Of a stretch of DNA of 64,000 bases, positions 39,686 to 47,435 are shown piece after piece. The translations under genes and the position numbers were made by a program. Under the pieces are notes generated by a model. The model was not told the origin of the DNA and searched no databases. It worked only from the letters and a program-made list of their open reading frames with translations. How positions within the stretch are numbered: the first letter of the stretch is position 1; each line of letters opens with the position of its first letter. Source of the stretch: Streptomyces rubiginosohelvolus (GTDB lineage: Bacteria > Actinomycetota > Actinomycetes > Streptomycetales > Streptomycetaceae); NCBI RefSeq assembly GCF_014649875.1, contig NZ_BMTW01000004.1, positions 124,001-188,000 on the forward strand, written 5' to 3'.

Positions 39686-40579
39686 ATGGACTCTCCCCTC
39701 GCCACCGTCATGCTCCCGCTCGCCCTCGCCGTCATCATGTTCGGGCTGGGGCTGTCCCTGACCGCGGACGACTTCCGGCGGGTGCGCCGGCATCCGCGGG
39801 CCGTCGTCGTGGCGCTGGCCTGTCAGGCACTGCTGCTGCCCGCCGTGTGCTTCGGCCTGGTCGTCGCCTTCGGCCTCTCCCCCGAACTCGCCGTCGGCAT
39901 GATGCTGCTGGCCGCTTCTCCCGGCGGGACGACGGCCAACCTCTTCAGCCATCTCTTCGGCGGGGACGTGGCGCTGAACGTCACACTCACGGCGATCAAC
40001 GCGGTCGTGGCCATCGTGACCCTGCCGGTCATCGCCAACCTCGCCCTGCTGCACTTCGAGCCGGGGATCGGGCAGGACGGCCTCGGGCTGCAGTTCGACA
40101 AGGTGCTCCAGGTCTTCGCCCTGGTGCTCGTGCCGGTGGTGATCGGCCTGGCCGTGCGTCGGCGCTCGGAGGCGTTCGCGCTCCGTATGGACCGTCCGGT
40201 GCGTCTCCTGTCGGTCGTCGTCCTCGTCGCGGTGATCATCGGCGCGGTGCTGGCCGAGCGGAGCAACATCGGCGGCTATCTCGCGGACGCCGGGCCCGTG
40301 GCGCTGCTCTTCTGTGTGCTGAGCCTGGCCACGGGGTACTTCGTGCCGCGCCTGGCGCGCGTCGGCAAGCGGCAGGCGATCGCCTGCTCCATGGAGATCG
40401 GCGTGCACAACAGCGCGGTCGCCATGACACTGGCGATCAGCGTGCTCGGCAGCGTCAGCCTGGCCGTGCCCGCAGCCGTCTACGGCGTCCTGGCCTATCC
40501 CGTCGCGGCGCTCGCCGGGCTGTTGATGACGCGTGTCGGCAGCCGGCTCCCCGCCGAGGAATCCGCGCGGACGGCCTGA
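39686..40579 (+). CDS. Bile acid:sodium symporter family (BASS) transporter
   Basis: This 297-residue inner-membrane protein has about nine hydrophobic helices. The family is recognised by MFGLGLSLTADDFRRV, ASPGGTTANLFSHLFGGDVALNVTLTAINAV and the late GKRQAIACSMEIGVHNSAVAMTLA, whose two discontinuous-helix regions bind sodium. Bacterial members move small organic anions such as pantoate or pyruvate, or bile acids; the substrate here is unknown. GGAGA lies 8 bases before the ATG at 39686. It is convergent with the hydrolase gene that follows. Confidence 0.88.
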   Translation: MDSPLATVMLPLALAVIMFGLGLSLTADDFRRVRRHPRAVVVALACQALLLPAVCFGLVVAFGLSPELAVGMMLLAASPGGTTANLFSHLFGGDVALNVTLTAINAVVAIVTLPVIANLALLHFEPGIGQDGLGLQFDKVLQVFALVLVPVVIGLAVRRRSEAFALRMDRPVRLLSVVVLVAVIIGAVLAERSNIGGYLADAGPVALLFCVLSLATGYFVPRLARVGKRQAIACSMEIGVHNSAVAMTLAISVLGSVSLAVPAAVYGVLAYPVAALAGLLMTRVGSRLPAEESARTA

Positions 40580-40624
40580 CCCGAGAGGGCGCGGCGAGGT
40601 GGCCGGGTCCGCCGACAAGTCGTC

Positions 40625-41599
40625 TCAGCCGTCGTGCAGCGCTTTCCTGAGGGCGTCGACGGCGAGGGTACGGGCGACGTTCGCGGCGCGGGTGTCGCGC
40701 AGGCTGTCCAGCAGGAGGAAGTCGTGGACCATGCCCGCCACGCGGACGGAGGTCACGTCCACCCCGGCCTCACGCAGCCGGTTGGCGTACTTCTCGCCCT
40801 CGTCGCGCAGGACGTCCGCCTCGTCGGTGATGACCAGCGTGGTGGGCAGGCCCCGGAGCTGGTCCAGGGAGGCGTGGAGGGGCGCGGCGTACACCTCGCT
40901 GCGGTGGGCGGGGTTGCCGATGTAGGCGTCCCAGAACCACTTCATGCCGTCGCGGGTGAGGTAGTAGCCCTCGGCGAACTGGAGGTACGAAGGGGTGTTG
41001 AAGTCGGCGTCGGCGACCGGGTACAGCAGGACCTGCGCCTTGAGGTCGATGCCTCCGCGCTCCTTGTTCATCAGCGCGAACACCGCCGACATGCAGCCGC
41101 CCACCGACTCACCGGTGACCGCGATCCGCGAGGTGTCCAGTCCGTGCTCCGCCCCGTGCTCCAGGACCCACTGGCCCACGGCGTAGTTCTGCTCGACCTG
41201 GGTGGGGTACTTGGCCTCGGGCGCGCGGTCGTAAACGGGGAAGACCCCGGCGGCTCCGGCGCCGACGGCGAGTTCGCGGAAGAGGCGGTCGTGGGTCTTG
41301 TCGTCGCCGAAGACCCAGCCGGCGCCGTGGATGTAGAACACCACCGGCAGCAGTCCCGTGGATCCCTTGGGCCGGATGATCCGGGTGCGGACCGTGCCCC
41401 ACTGGCCCGCGTCCACGTCGACCCACTCCTCGTCGACGTCCGGGCGGGGCACGCTCGGGTCGCTCTGCAGGCCGAGCAGGATGTCGCGGCCCTTCTCCGG
41501 GGGGACCTCGTAGATCCGCGGATGCGGATCCGTGGCCTCGCACAGTTCCTTCGCCGCGGGTTCCAGGTAGGGGGTGATCGGAGGAGGCAGATCGGTCAT
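40625..41599 (-). CDS. Alpha/beta hydrolase, hormone-sensitive-lipase (HSL) type esterase
   Basis: This 324-residue esterase has the HSL-family oxyanion motif HGAGW (usual HGGG), the nucleophile elbow GESVGG, a catalytic Asp in ITDEADVLRDEGE and the His in AGMVHDFLLL. I chose the ATG at 41599 with GGGAG 5 bases upstream; the longer frame reaches into a GC-rich leader. It likely hydrolyses short acyl esters. No neighbour shows a linked pathway. Confidence 0.87.
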   Translation of the reverse strand: MTDLPPPITPYLEPAAKELCEATDPHPRIYEVPPEKGRDILLGLQSDPSVPRPDVDEEWVDVDAGQWGTVRTRIIRPKGSTGLLPVVFYIHGAGWVFGDDKTHDRLFRELAVGAGAAGVFPVYDRAPEAKYPTQVEQNYAVGQWVLEHGAEHGLDTSRIAVTGESVGGCMSAVFALMNKERGGIDLKAQVLLYPVADADFNTPSYLQFAEGYYLTRDGMKWFWDAYIGNPAHRSEVYAAPLHASLDQLRGLPTTLVITDEADVLRDEGEKYANRLREAGVDVTSVRVAGMVHDFLLLDSLRDTRAANVARTLAVDALRKALHDG

Positions 41600-41835
41600 G
41601 TCGACTCCCTGTCGTGGGCACGCCGCGTGCCCGGTGCGCGCGACCCGGTCGGCCGCTGAAGCGTCAGCCGTCGAGGCCGGGGTGGTGCCCGCCCCGAACG
41701 GCAATGAGCGATTCCATCCTTTGCGCCCCATTCATCCCCCGCAACCGGCACGGAACCGGTCAGGCGTTCATGCCACGGCGGGACCGGTGGACGGCCGACG
41801 GTCATGGCGGGGTCGGACCGGACCGTGGCGGTGCC

Positions 41836-42135
41836 TCAAGGACGCCTGACACCGGGCGCCACGGCGGGAAGGGTGAAGCGGAAAGCGCCCGCTCCCCCGC
41901 CGAGCTGGAGCCAGAGGTACTCGGGCTGGGTGACGACCCGCAGGGCGACGGCGGCACAGCCCGGGCAGCGGGCGGTCAGGCCGGGCTCGGGGCCGTAGAC
42001 GTGCAACTGGGCCAGGGTCGCGGGCAGTCGGCAGGAGGGGCACGAGCGCCAGGCGGTGGTCGGGTCGACGGCGAAGACCTCGCCGAGCGGACCGGCCAAG
42101 GCGTTGCCGTCGACGTACAGGGGGTGTTCGGTCAT
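41836..42135 (-). CDS. DUF6510 family zinc-ribbon protein
   Basis: This 99-residue protein carries two CxxC knuckles (CPSC near residue 32 and CPGC near residue 57), suggesting one zinc ribbon, and starts DGNALAGPLGEVFAVD as DUF6510 members do. It is the last gene of the molybdopterin/flavin reductase operon, 33 bases after the ferredoxin-reductase-like gene. In actinobacteria this family recurs beside such reductases. The function is unknown. Confidence 0.78.
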   Translation of the reverse strand: MTEHPLYVDGNALAGPLGEVFAVDPTTAWRSCPSCRLPATLAQLHVYGPEPGLTARCPGCAAVALRVVTQPEYLWLQLGGGAGAFRFTLPAVAPGVRRP

Positions 42136-42168
42136 GGCAGGGGTTCCTCACCGTGCGACGCGGATGTG

Positions 42169-42876
42169 TCAGCCGAAGCGTTCGGTACGGATCCGGTCGG
42201 GTCCGTATCCGGCGGCCAGGAGCAGTTCGCCGACGTGCTCGACGAAGGCGGTCGGGCCGCAGACGTAGCAGCGGGTGTCCGTGGGAGGCGGCATGCCCAG
42301 CAGATCGTCCGTGGTGATGCGTCCGGCGGGGCGCCGCGATCCCTCCGGTGCGGTGCGGGTGTACAGGAGCCGGACGCGGACGCCCTCTGCGGCGGCGTCG
42401 AGTTCGGTCGCGTACCAGACCTCGTCGGGGGCGCGGACGGAGTAGAGGAGCGTGCAGGGGTCGCCCGACGCCGATGCCGCCCGTGCCCGGAGCATCGCCA
42501 TCACGGGTACGACACCGGAGCCTCCGGCGATCAGCAGGAGCGGGCCGTGGTCCTGCGGTGTCCAGACGAACCAGCCTCCGAGCGGTCCCATGACCTCGAC
42601 CTCGGCGCCCACGGGGAGGTCGTCGGCCAGATACGGGGAGACCTCGCCGCCGAAAGCCGCCTGGACTCCCAGCTCGATGCGGTCGCCACCGGCGTCGGCG
42701 GGAGCGGCGAGCGAGTAGCTGCGTACGGCCTGGTACCCGTCGTCCGCGGTGAGCCGTACGTCGACGTGCTGGCCAGGAAGGTGTCCCGGCCAGTGCGGCA
42801 CTTCGAACGTCAGCGTGCGGCCGGTCGCCGTCTGTTTCGTCCGCTCGGTGAGGCGGGCCCGTCGCCAGCCGTGCAT
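42169..42876 (-). CDS. FAD-binding ferredoxin-reductase-type oxidoreductase
   Basis: This 235-residue flavoreductase has the FAD motif RSYSLA (from residue 52), the NAD(P)-binding IAGGSGVVPVMAMLR (from about 117) and CGPTAFVEHVGELL near the end. It has no ferredoxin domain of its own. It overlaps the molybdopterin-enzyme gene by one base and probably passes electrons from NAD(P)H to that enzyme. Confidence 0.87.
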   Translation of the reverse strand: MHGWRRARLTERTKQTATGRTLTFEVPHWPGHLPGQHVDVRLTADDGYQAVRSYSLAAPADAGGDRIELGVQAAFGGEVSPYLADDLPVGAEVEVMGPLGGWFVWTPQDHGPLLLIAGGSGVVPVMAMLRARAASASGDPCTLLYSVRAPDEVWYATELDAAAEGVRVRLLYTRTAPEGSRRPAGRITTDDLLGMPPPTDTRCYVCGPTAFVEHVGELLLAAGYGPDRIRTERFG

Positions 42877-43475
42877 CAGTCGCTCCAGTAGCGCTGTTCG
42901 CGCCAGGGGTCGCCGTAGTCGTGGTAGCCGGCCGACTCCCAGAAGCCGGGCTCGTCGTCGAGGGTGAGCCGGAGGCCCTTGACCCATTTCGCCGACTTCC
43001 AGAAGTACAGGTGGGGGATGACGAGCCGGGCCGGTCCGCCGTGGTCCGGGGAGAGCGCGAAGCCGTCGAAGGAGTGCGCCAGCCAGGCCTTGCCGTCGGT
43101 GACGTCCTCCAGCGGGAGGTTGGTGGTGTAGCCGTCGAAGGACTCGGCGACGACGAAGTCCGCCGCTGTCTCCATCGCGTCGAGGAACACGTCCAGGGGG
43201 ACACCGCGCCAGCGGGTGTCGAACTTCGACCAGCGGGTCACGCAGTGGATGTCGACGGTGGGCTCCTCCTGCGGGAGCGCCATCATCTCGTCCCAGGTCC
43301 ATGAACGGCTCTCGCCGGCCTCGCCGGTCAGGGTGAACGACCATCGGTCGGTGGGGACGTCCGGGGTCGGACCCGCGGAGAGGACGGGAAACGACTCGGT
43401 CGGATACTGCCCCGGTGGCAGCCGGCCGGCGAAGGCGTGGGTCTTCCCCCGGAACCCCGGTGACAGGTCGCCCAT
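42876..43475 (-). CDS. Sulfite-oxidase-like molybdopterin oxidoreductase
   Basis: This 199-residue protein has only the molybdopterin-binding domain of the sulfite oxidase/YedY (MsrP) family. The molybdenum-ligating Cys78 lies in DIHCVTRWSKFDTRWRG, with FDGYTTNLPLEDV and HGGPARLVIPHLYFWKSAKW also typical. There is no signal peptide, so it is cytoplasmic. GGAGGA precedes the ATG by 8 bases. It forms an operon with a 55-residue protein upstream and a flavoreductase and a DUF6510 protein downstream. The substrate is unknown; sulfoxide or N-oxide reduction is a reasonable guess. Confidence 0.88.
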   Translation of the reverse strand: MGDLSPGFRGKTHAFAGRLPPGQYPTESFPVLSAGPTPDVPTDRWSFTLTGEAGESRSWTWDEMMALPQEEPTVDIHCVTRWSKFDTRWRGVPLDVFLDAMETAADFVVAESFDGYTTNLPLEDVTDGKAWLAHSFDGFALSPDHGGPARLVIPHLYFWKSAKWVKGLRLTLDDEPGFWESAGYHDYGDPWREQRYWSD

Positions 43476-43479
43476 GGGT

Positions 43480-43647
43480 TCATTCCTCCCGCTCGAACTC
43501 GGCTTCCGCCCGCTCCTTGTCGATGTCGGCCTGGGCCCGGACGTACAGATCGTGCACGAAACTCCGGGCGGCCTCGGGCGCGACGCCGTCGCCGAGCCGG
43601 AGCAGCCGGTCCGTCCACGGGGCGAGAGGATCATCGGGCTCGCTCAT
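43480..43647 (-). CDS. Small acidic protein heading the molybdopterin reductase operon
   Basis: The 55-residue protein begins MSEPDDPLAPWTDRLLRLGD and ends in a charged helix (RAQADIDKERAEAEFEREE). AGGAGG lies 5 bases before the ATG at 43647, and only four bases separate its stop from the next gene. It has no signal or membrane segment. I recognise no family; it may be a small subunit or chaperone for the molybdopterin enzyme. Confidence 0.6.
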   Translation of the reverse strand: MSEPDDPLAPWTDRLLRLGDGVAPEAARSFVHDLYVRAQADIDKERAEAEFEREE

Positions 43648-43890
43648 GCCGACCTCCTGGGGGACATGTCGCGTGCTGGGGGCTGGAAGTTCGCCTGCCC
43701 TGTCGGTGGCACCTTTCCATGCTCCCTGCCTGCCGTACCCGCGCAACCGGGCGGGCCGGTGCTCCGTGGCGTGTGCGGGACCGTGATGCGGGTGTCCGCC
43801 GGACACCTCTCACCCCCAGAACCCCGAGGGATGGACCTCCGTCCCGCAGCGTTCAGCGATCGGCCGCCGGGACGACGAACAGCACCTTCG

Positions 43891-44925
43891 TCATGACGCG
43901 TCCCCGGGCGAGTTCGGCTCCGTGGCACGACGCTGCCGCAGTACGGCGGCGAGCATGGTGATGACGACTCCGGCGACCGCCCAGGCGGAGAGCACCAGCA
44001 GGGACGAGGTCATGCTGTTGCCGTCGAAGTAGGTGATCGAGCGGGCCGCCCAGGTGCCCGCTCCCGGTGGCAGGGCGGGACCGATGGCCTCCCAGAACGG
44101 TGGCAGCATCGGCGCGGGGAAGGCTCCGCCGGCGCTCGGGTTTCCCATGATCACGATGAGCAGGATCGCCAGGCCGATGCCGATGACGCCGAAGAGGCCC
44201 TGGAGGGCGAGCGTCGCGGCGCCCACGGCGAAGACGATCAGCGCGCCGAGCCCCCACAGCGCCCACACACTGCCCGGCAGAGCGCCCAGGACCGGTCCGA
44301 CGATGATCGCTCCGCCGAGCCCGCCGGCCAGGGCGACCAGCACCATCGTGCCGAGACGGGTGGCCGCGCGGGTCGGGTTGGCGGGCCGGGCCCCCGTACT
44401 GATCGCGAGGATCGACGCGCACAGATACCCGCCGACGCAGAGGCCGACGACCAGGTAGAACGAGGACAGCCCGTTGAAGTCGTGCGTCGACGCCGGAGCC
44501 ACGTCGACCAGGCGTGCGGTACGCCCCTGGGCCCCCAGCACGTCGCCGGTGAGCGAATCCAGCGCGACGGCCAGGGTTCTGCCGCCGCCCGAGGCGACGA
44601 GGAGCGTATCGGTGGTGCCGCCCGGGCGCACCACGAGCGCACCGTCGATGTCCCGGTTCTCGATCTGCTTCCGCGCCGCCGCCTCGTCGGGCAGGGCGCG
44701 CGGGTCCAGCGGCGAGCCGGGCAGCTCGTCCAGGCGCTGCACCGTCTGCTCGACCGCGGCCGGCGGTGCCACCACTCCGAAGGCGACGTCCTTCAGCTTG
44801 GGCTCGTGCAACGCGCCCACATAGGAGACGACGAACAGCAGTTGGAGGGCGACGACCCCGATCACCAGGAGCGTGGCCCGGGGGGTGACGGCGCTCTTCA
44901 CCTCGGACAAGGTGCTCTGTTTCAT
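43891..44925 (-). CDS. DUF3533/ABC-2-permease-like membrane protein
   Basis: The 344-residue protein resembles DUF3533/YhgE-type membrane proteins: an N-terminal helix (ATLLVIGVVALQLLFVVSYVG), a soluble extracellular loop of about 130 residues (with IENRDIDGALVVRPGG), then five or six C-terminal helices as in ABC-2 permeases. No ATPase is adjacent. I chose the ATG at 44925, with GGAG 3 bases upstream. Its role may be export or envelope function; this is weakly supported. Confidence 0.7.
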   Translation of the reverse strand: MKQSTLSEVKSAVTPRATLLVIGVVALQLLFVVSYVGALHEPKLKDVAFGVVAPPAAVEQTVQRLDELPGSPLDPRALPDEAAARKQIENRDIDGALVVRPGGTTDTLLVASGGGRTLAVALDSLTGDVLGAQGRTARLVDVAPASTHDFNGLSSFYLVVGLCVGGYLCASILAISTGARPANPTRAATRLGTMVLVALAGGLGGAIIVGPVLGALPGSVWALWGLGALIVFAVGAATLALQGLFGVIGIGLAILLIVIMGNPSAGGAFPAPMLPPFWEAIGPALPPGAGTWAARSITYFDGNSMTSSLLVLSAWAVAGVVITMLAAVLRQRRATEPNSPGDAS

Positions 44926-45053
44926 GGTCTCCACAGTCCGGGACGACCGGCCGCCCCGCAGGCGGGAAGCACCCGAACGGCTGGTGGCCCGCCCGCCACG
45001 CCCGGCTGCCGACCGGTGGCCGACCGGTGCGACGCACCCCACACCACCCGATG

Positions 45054-45083
45054 TTTACGCTGATTACATTCCTGAGCTAATGT
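45054..45083 (+). promoter_or_regulatory. Putative promoter of the OYE-ADC-SSADH cluster
   Basis: TTTACG (45054-45059) and TAATGT (45078-45083) with an 18-base spacer lie in an AT-rich island upstream of the OYE-type gene. The operator-like site at 45088 follows immediately, so a bound repressor would block it. Confidence 0.45.
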
Positions 45084-45087
45084 GAGT

Positions 45088-45099
45088 GCTGTACACATC
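45088..45099. promoter_or_regulatory. Putative TetR operator, cluster side
   Basis: GCTGTACACATC matches 10 of 12 bases of the perfect palindrome GATGTATACATC in front of the cluster's TetR gene, and the next two bases (GT) also agree. It sits just after the predicted -10 box. Confidence 0.5.
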
Positions 45100-45129
45100 G
45101 TAGGCGATCAAGAGGAAGAGAGAATCGAC

Positions 45130-46374
45130 ATGACCGGCGAGCTGTTCTCACCGCTGCACCTGCGCTCCGGGCAGGTACTGAAGAACCGGATCGCGAAGGC
45201 GGCGATGGAGGAGAACATGGCCGGCGACGGCCAGGTGCCCGACGAGCAGCTGTTCACGCTGTACCGGAAGTGGGCGGCCGGCGGCACGGGACTGCTGATC
45301 ACCGGCAACGTCATGGTCCACGCCGAGGCGCTGACCGGCCCCGCCGGTGTCGTGCTCGACGAGCACGCGCCACTGGGGCCGTTCACCGACTGGGCCGAGG
45401 CGGGCAAGTCCGGCGGCGGCGCGATATGGATGCAGATCAACCATCCCGGCCGCCAGGTCGCCTCCGACATGCCCGGAGTCGTCTGGGGGCCGTCCGACAT
45501 CGGCGTCAGCCTGGGCAAGCACAGCAGCCGCTTCGGCCGCCCCACCGCCATGACCGCGCAGCAGATCGACGACACCGTGACCCGGTACGCGGTCACCGCC
45601 CACCGCGCCGAGAAGGCCGGCTTCGACGGCGTCGAGATCCACGCCGCGCACGGCTACCTGCTGTCGCAGTTCCTCTCCCCCCTGGTCAACAAGCGCACCG
45701 ACCGCTGGGGCGGGTCTCTCGAGAACCGCGCCCGGATGCTGCTCGACATCGTCAAGGCGGTACGGGCCGCCGTCTCGCCGTCCTTCGCGGTCGCGGTCAA
45801 GCTGAACTCCGCCGACTTCCAGCGCGGCGGATTCGACGCCGAGGACGCCCGCCAGGTCATCGAGATGCTCGAACCCCTCGGCGTCGACCTGGTCGAACTC
45901 TCCGGAGGCAGCTACGAGAGCCCGGCCATGACCGGCCGGCCCACCGACACCCGCACCCAGGCCCGTGAGGCGTACTTCCTGGATCTGGCCGAGGACCTGG
46001 TCACCACCAGCCCCATCCCGCTGATGCTCACCGGCGGCATCACCCGGCGCGGGACCGCACAGAAGGTCCTCGACAGCGGTGTGGCGGTCATCGGCATGGG
46101 CACCGCGCTCGCCGTCACGCCCGACCTGCCCGACCGCTGGCGCGGCGGCCGCGAGGCGGACCGCCGGATGCGCCCGGTGAAGTGGTCCGACAAGGCCCTC
46201 GCCTCGGCCGCGAGCATGGCGCAGGTCCGCCACCAGATGCGCCGCCTCGCCCGCGGCAGCAACCCCCGGCCCGGCACCCACCCGGCGCTCGCCCTCATCA
46301 CCGAGCAGCGCAAGCAGCGCACCGCCCTGCGCCGCTACCGCGCCTGGCTGGCCAAGCCCCGGGGCGCGGCCTGA
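45130..46374 (+). CDS. NADH:flavin oxidoreductase, Old Yellow Enzyme family
   Basis: This 414-residue FMN enzyme has a TIM barrel of the OYE family: NRIAKAAMEENMAGDG at the N-terminus, QINHPGRQVASD, EIHAAHGYLLSQFLSPLVNK, TDRWGGSLENRARM and the phosphate-binding IPLMLTGGITRRG. A basic C-terminal tail of about 50 residues goes beyond the barrel. The family reduces activated alkenes or demethylates small amines. It is the first gene of a cluster with an acetoacetate-decarboxylase-like protein and a semialdehyde dehydrogenase. AAGAGAG precedes the ATG at 45130. Confidence 0.88.
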   Translation: MTGELFSPLHLRSGQVLKNRIAKAAMEENMAGDGQVPDEQLFTLYRKWAAGGTGLLITGNVMVHAEALTGPAGVVLDEHAPLGPFTDWAEAGKSGGGAIWMQINHPGRQVASDMPGVVWGPSDIGVSLGKHSSRFGRPTAMTAQQIDDTVTRYAVTAHRAEKAGFDGVEIHAAHGYLLSQFLSPLVNKRTDRWGGSLENRARMLLDIVKAVRAAVSPSFAVAVKLNSADFQRGGFDAEDARQVIEMLEPLGVDLVELSGGSYESPAMTGRPTDTRTQAREAYFLDLAEDLVTTSPIPLMLTGGITRRGTAQKVLDSGVAVIGMGTALAVTPDLPDRWRGGREADRRMRPVKWSDKALASAASMAQVRHQMRRLARGSNPRPGTHPALALITEQRKQRTALRRYRAWLAKPRGAA

Positions 46375-46427
46375 GCGAGGCCCATGCCCCCTGCCGTCAG
46401 CCTCCTCCGGGCACCACCAGACCCAAA

Positions 46428-46444
46428 TGTTAACAACGTTAACA
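46428..46444. promoter_or_regulatory. Perfect inverted repeat between OYE and ADC-like genes
   Basis: TGTTAAC-AAC-GTTAACA has 7-base perfect arms and a 3-base spacer, 50 bases before the ADC-like start. It is AT-rich against its surroundings and looks like a regulator binding site. It differs from the GATGTATACATC-type sites of the cluster. Confidence 0.55.
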
Positions 46445-46493
46445 CTCCCCCCGCCTCCATATATGCAGCGCCAACACGAGAGGAACCCGCACC

Positions 46494-47420
46494 ATGTCTT
46501 CCCCACCGAAGGGCCAGGACACCGTCAAGGTCGACCTGGGAGGCCGCGAGGTCGGCGTCCCCAAGGGCGGCCTGTACGACCGGTACCGGATGAACCCCGA
46601 CCTCGACGCGATCGCGCGGGACCCGCGCGTCAGCGGCGTGGACTTCTTCCGCCGACTGCCCAAGATCAAGGTCGACTCCCCGATCGGTCCGACGCTCACC
46701 CCGAACTTCTACTACACGATGTCCACGGCCCGGCTGACGATGCTCGCCCCGTCCAAGGCGATCCGCACCCGCCTGCCCGAGGAGCTGTCGCCGCTGGAGA
46801 TCGTGCCCGGGCTTGGACTGGTCTCGGTGATGTTCTTCCGTTACGACGTGTGCGACATCGACTTCTACACCGAAGCCACCGTCGGCATCGCCGTGAAGCC
46901 CGCGCGGCACGGAAAGCTCGGCTTCTTCGACCTCGTCACCGGCCTGAAGAACGAACGCCTCGACGCCTACGTGCTGTCCCTGCCCGTGAGTTCGGACATC
47001 GCGCAGGTCCGGGGCCACGACGGCTACGGCTTCCCCAAGTGGGTCACCGACCTCGACGTCGCCATCGACGACCGCCGGACGACCGCCCGCGTGGCCAACG
47101 ACGCAGGCGGAGTCGATGTGGCGTTCTCGGCGGCCACCCCGGCCCAGAAGGCGTGCGTGAGCGGGGAGCGCGTCGGCTCGCTCACCTCCTACACGAAGAT
47201 CAACGGCGGGTGGCACTCCACCCTGAACCAGACCAACGTGCTGAACGCCGGCACGACGCGCAGCACGCGCGACGTCACCCTCCAGCTCGGCGAAGGCCAT
47301 ATGTCCGACGACCTGCGCTCGCTCAAGCCGAAGCGGACCATCCAGTTCGACGTGATGACCGAGGGCCAGGCCGCGCTGCACATGCCGGTCCCCACCTCGG
47401 TCCCGCCCCGGAACAAGTGA
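46494..47420 (+). CDS. Acetoacetate decarboxylase family protein
   Basis: The 308-residue product belongs to the acetoacetate-decarboxylase superfamily. The Schiff-base lysine is Lys182 in GHDGYGFPKWVTDL, and MFFRYDVCDIDFYTEATVG is the preceding core strand. Members of this superfamily also include aldolase-dehydratases, so the reaction may not be acetoacetate decarboxylation. It is followed after 15 bases by the semialdehyde dehydrogenase gene and is likely cotranscribed with it. Confidence 0.85.
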   Translation: MSSPPKGQDTVKVDLGGREVGVPKGGLYDRYRMNPDLDAIARDPRVSGVDFFRRLPKIKVDSPIGPTLTPNFYYTMSTARLTMLAPSKAIRTRLPEELSPLEIVPGLGLVSVMFFRYDVCDIDFYTEATVGIAVKPARHGKLGFFDLVTGLKNERLDAYVLSLPVSSDIAQVRGHDGYGFPKWVTDLDVAIDDRRTTARVANDAGGVDVAFSAATPAQKACVSGERVGSLTSYTKINGGWHSTLNQTNVLNAGTTRSTRDVTLQLGEGHMSDDLRSLKPKRTIQFDVMTEGQAALHMPVPTSVPPRNK

Positions 47421-47435
47421 GCAGGGAGCCCCGCC

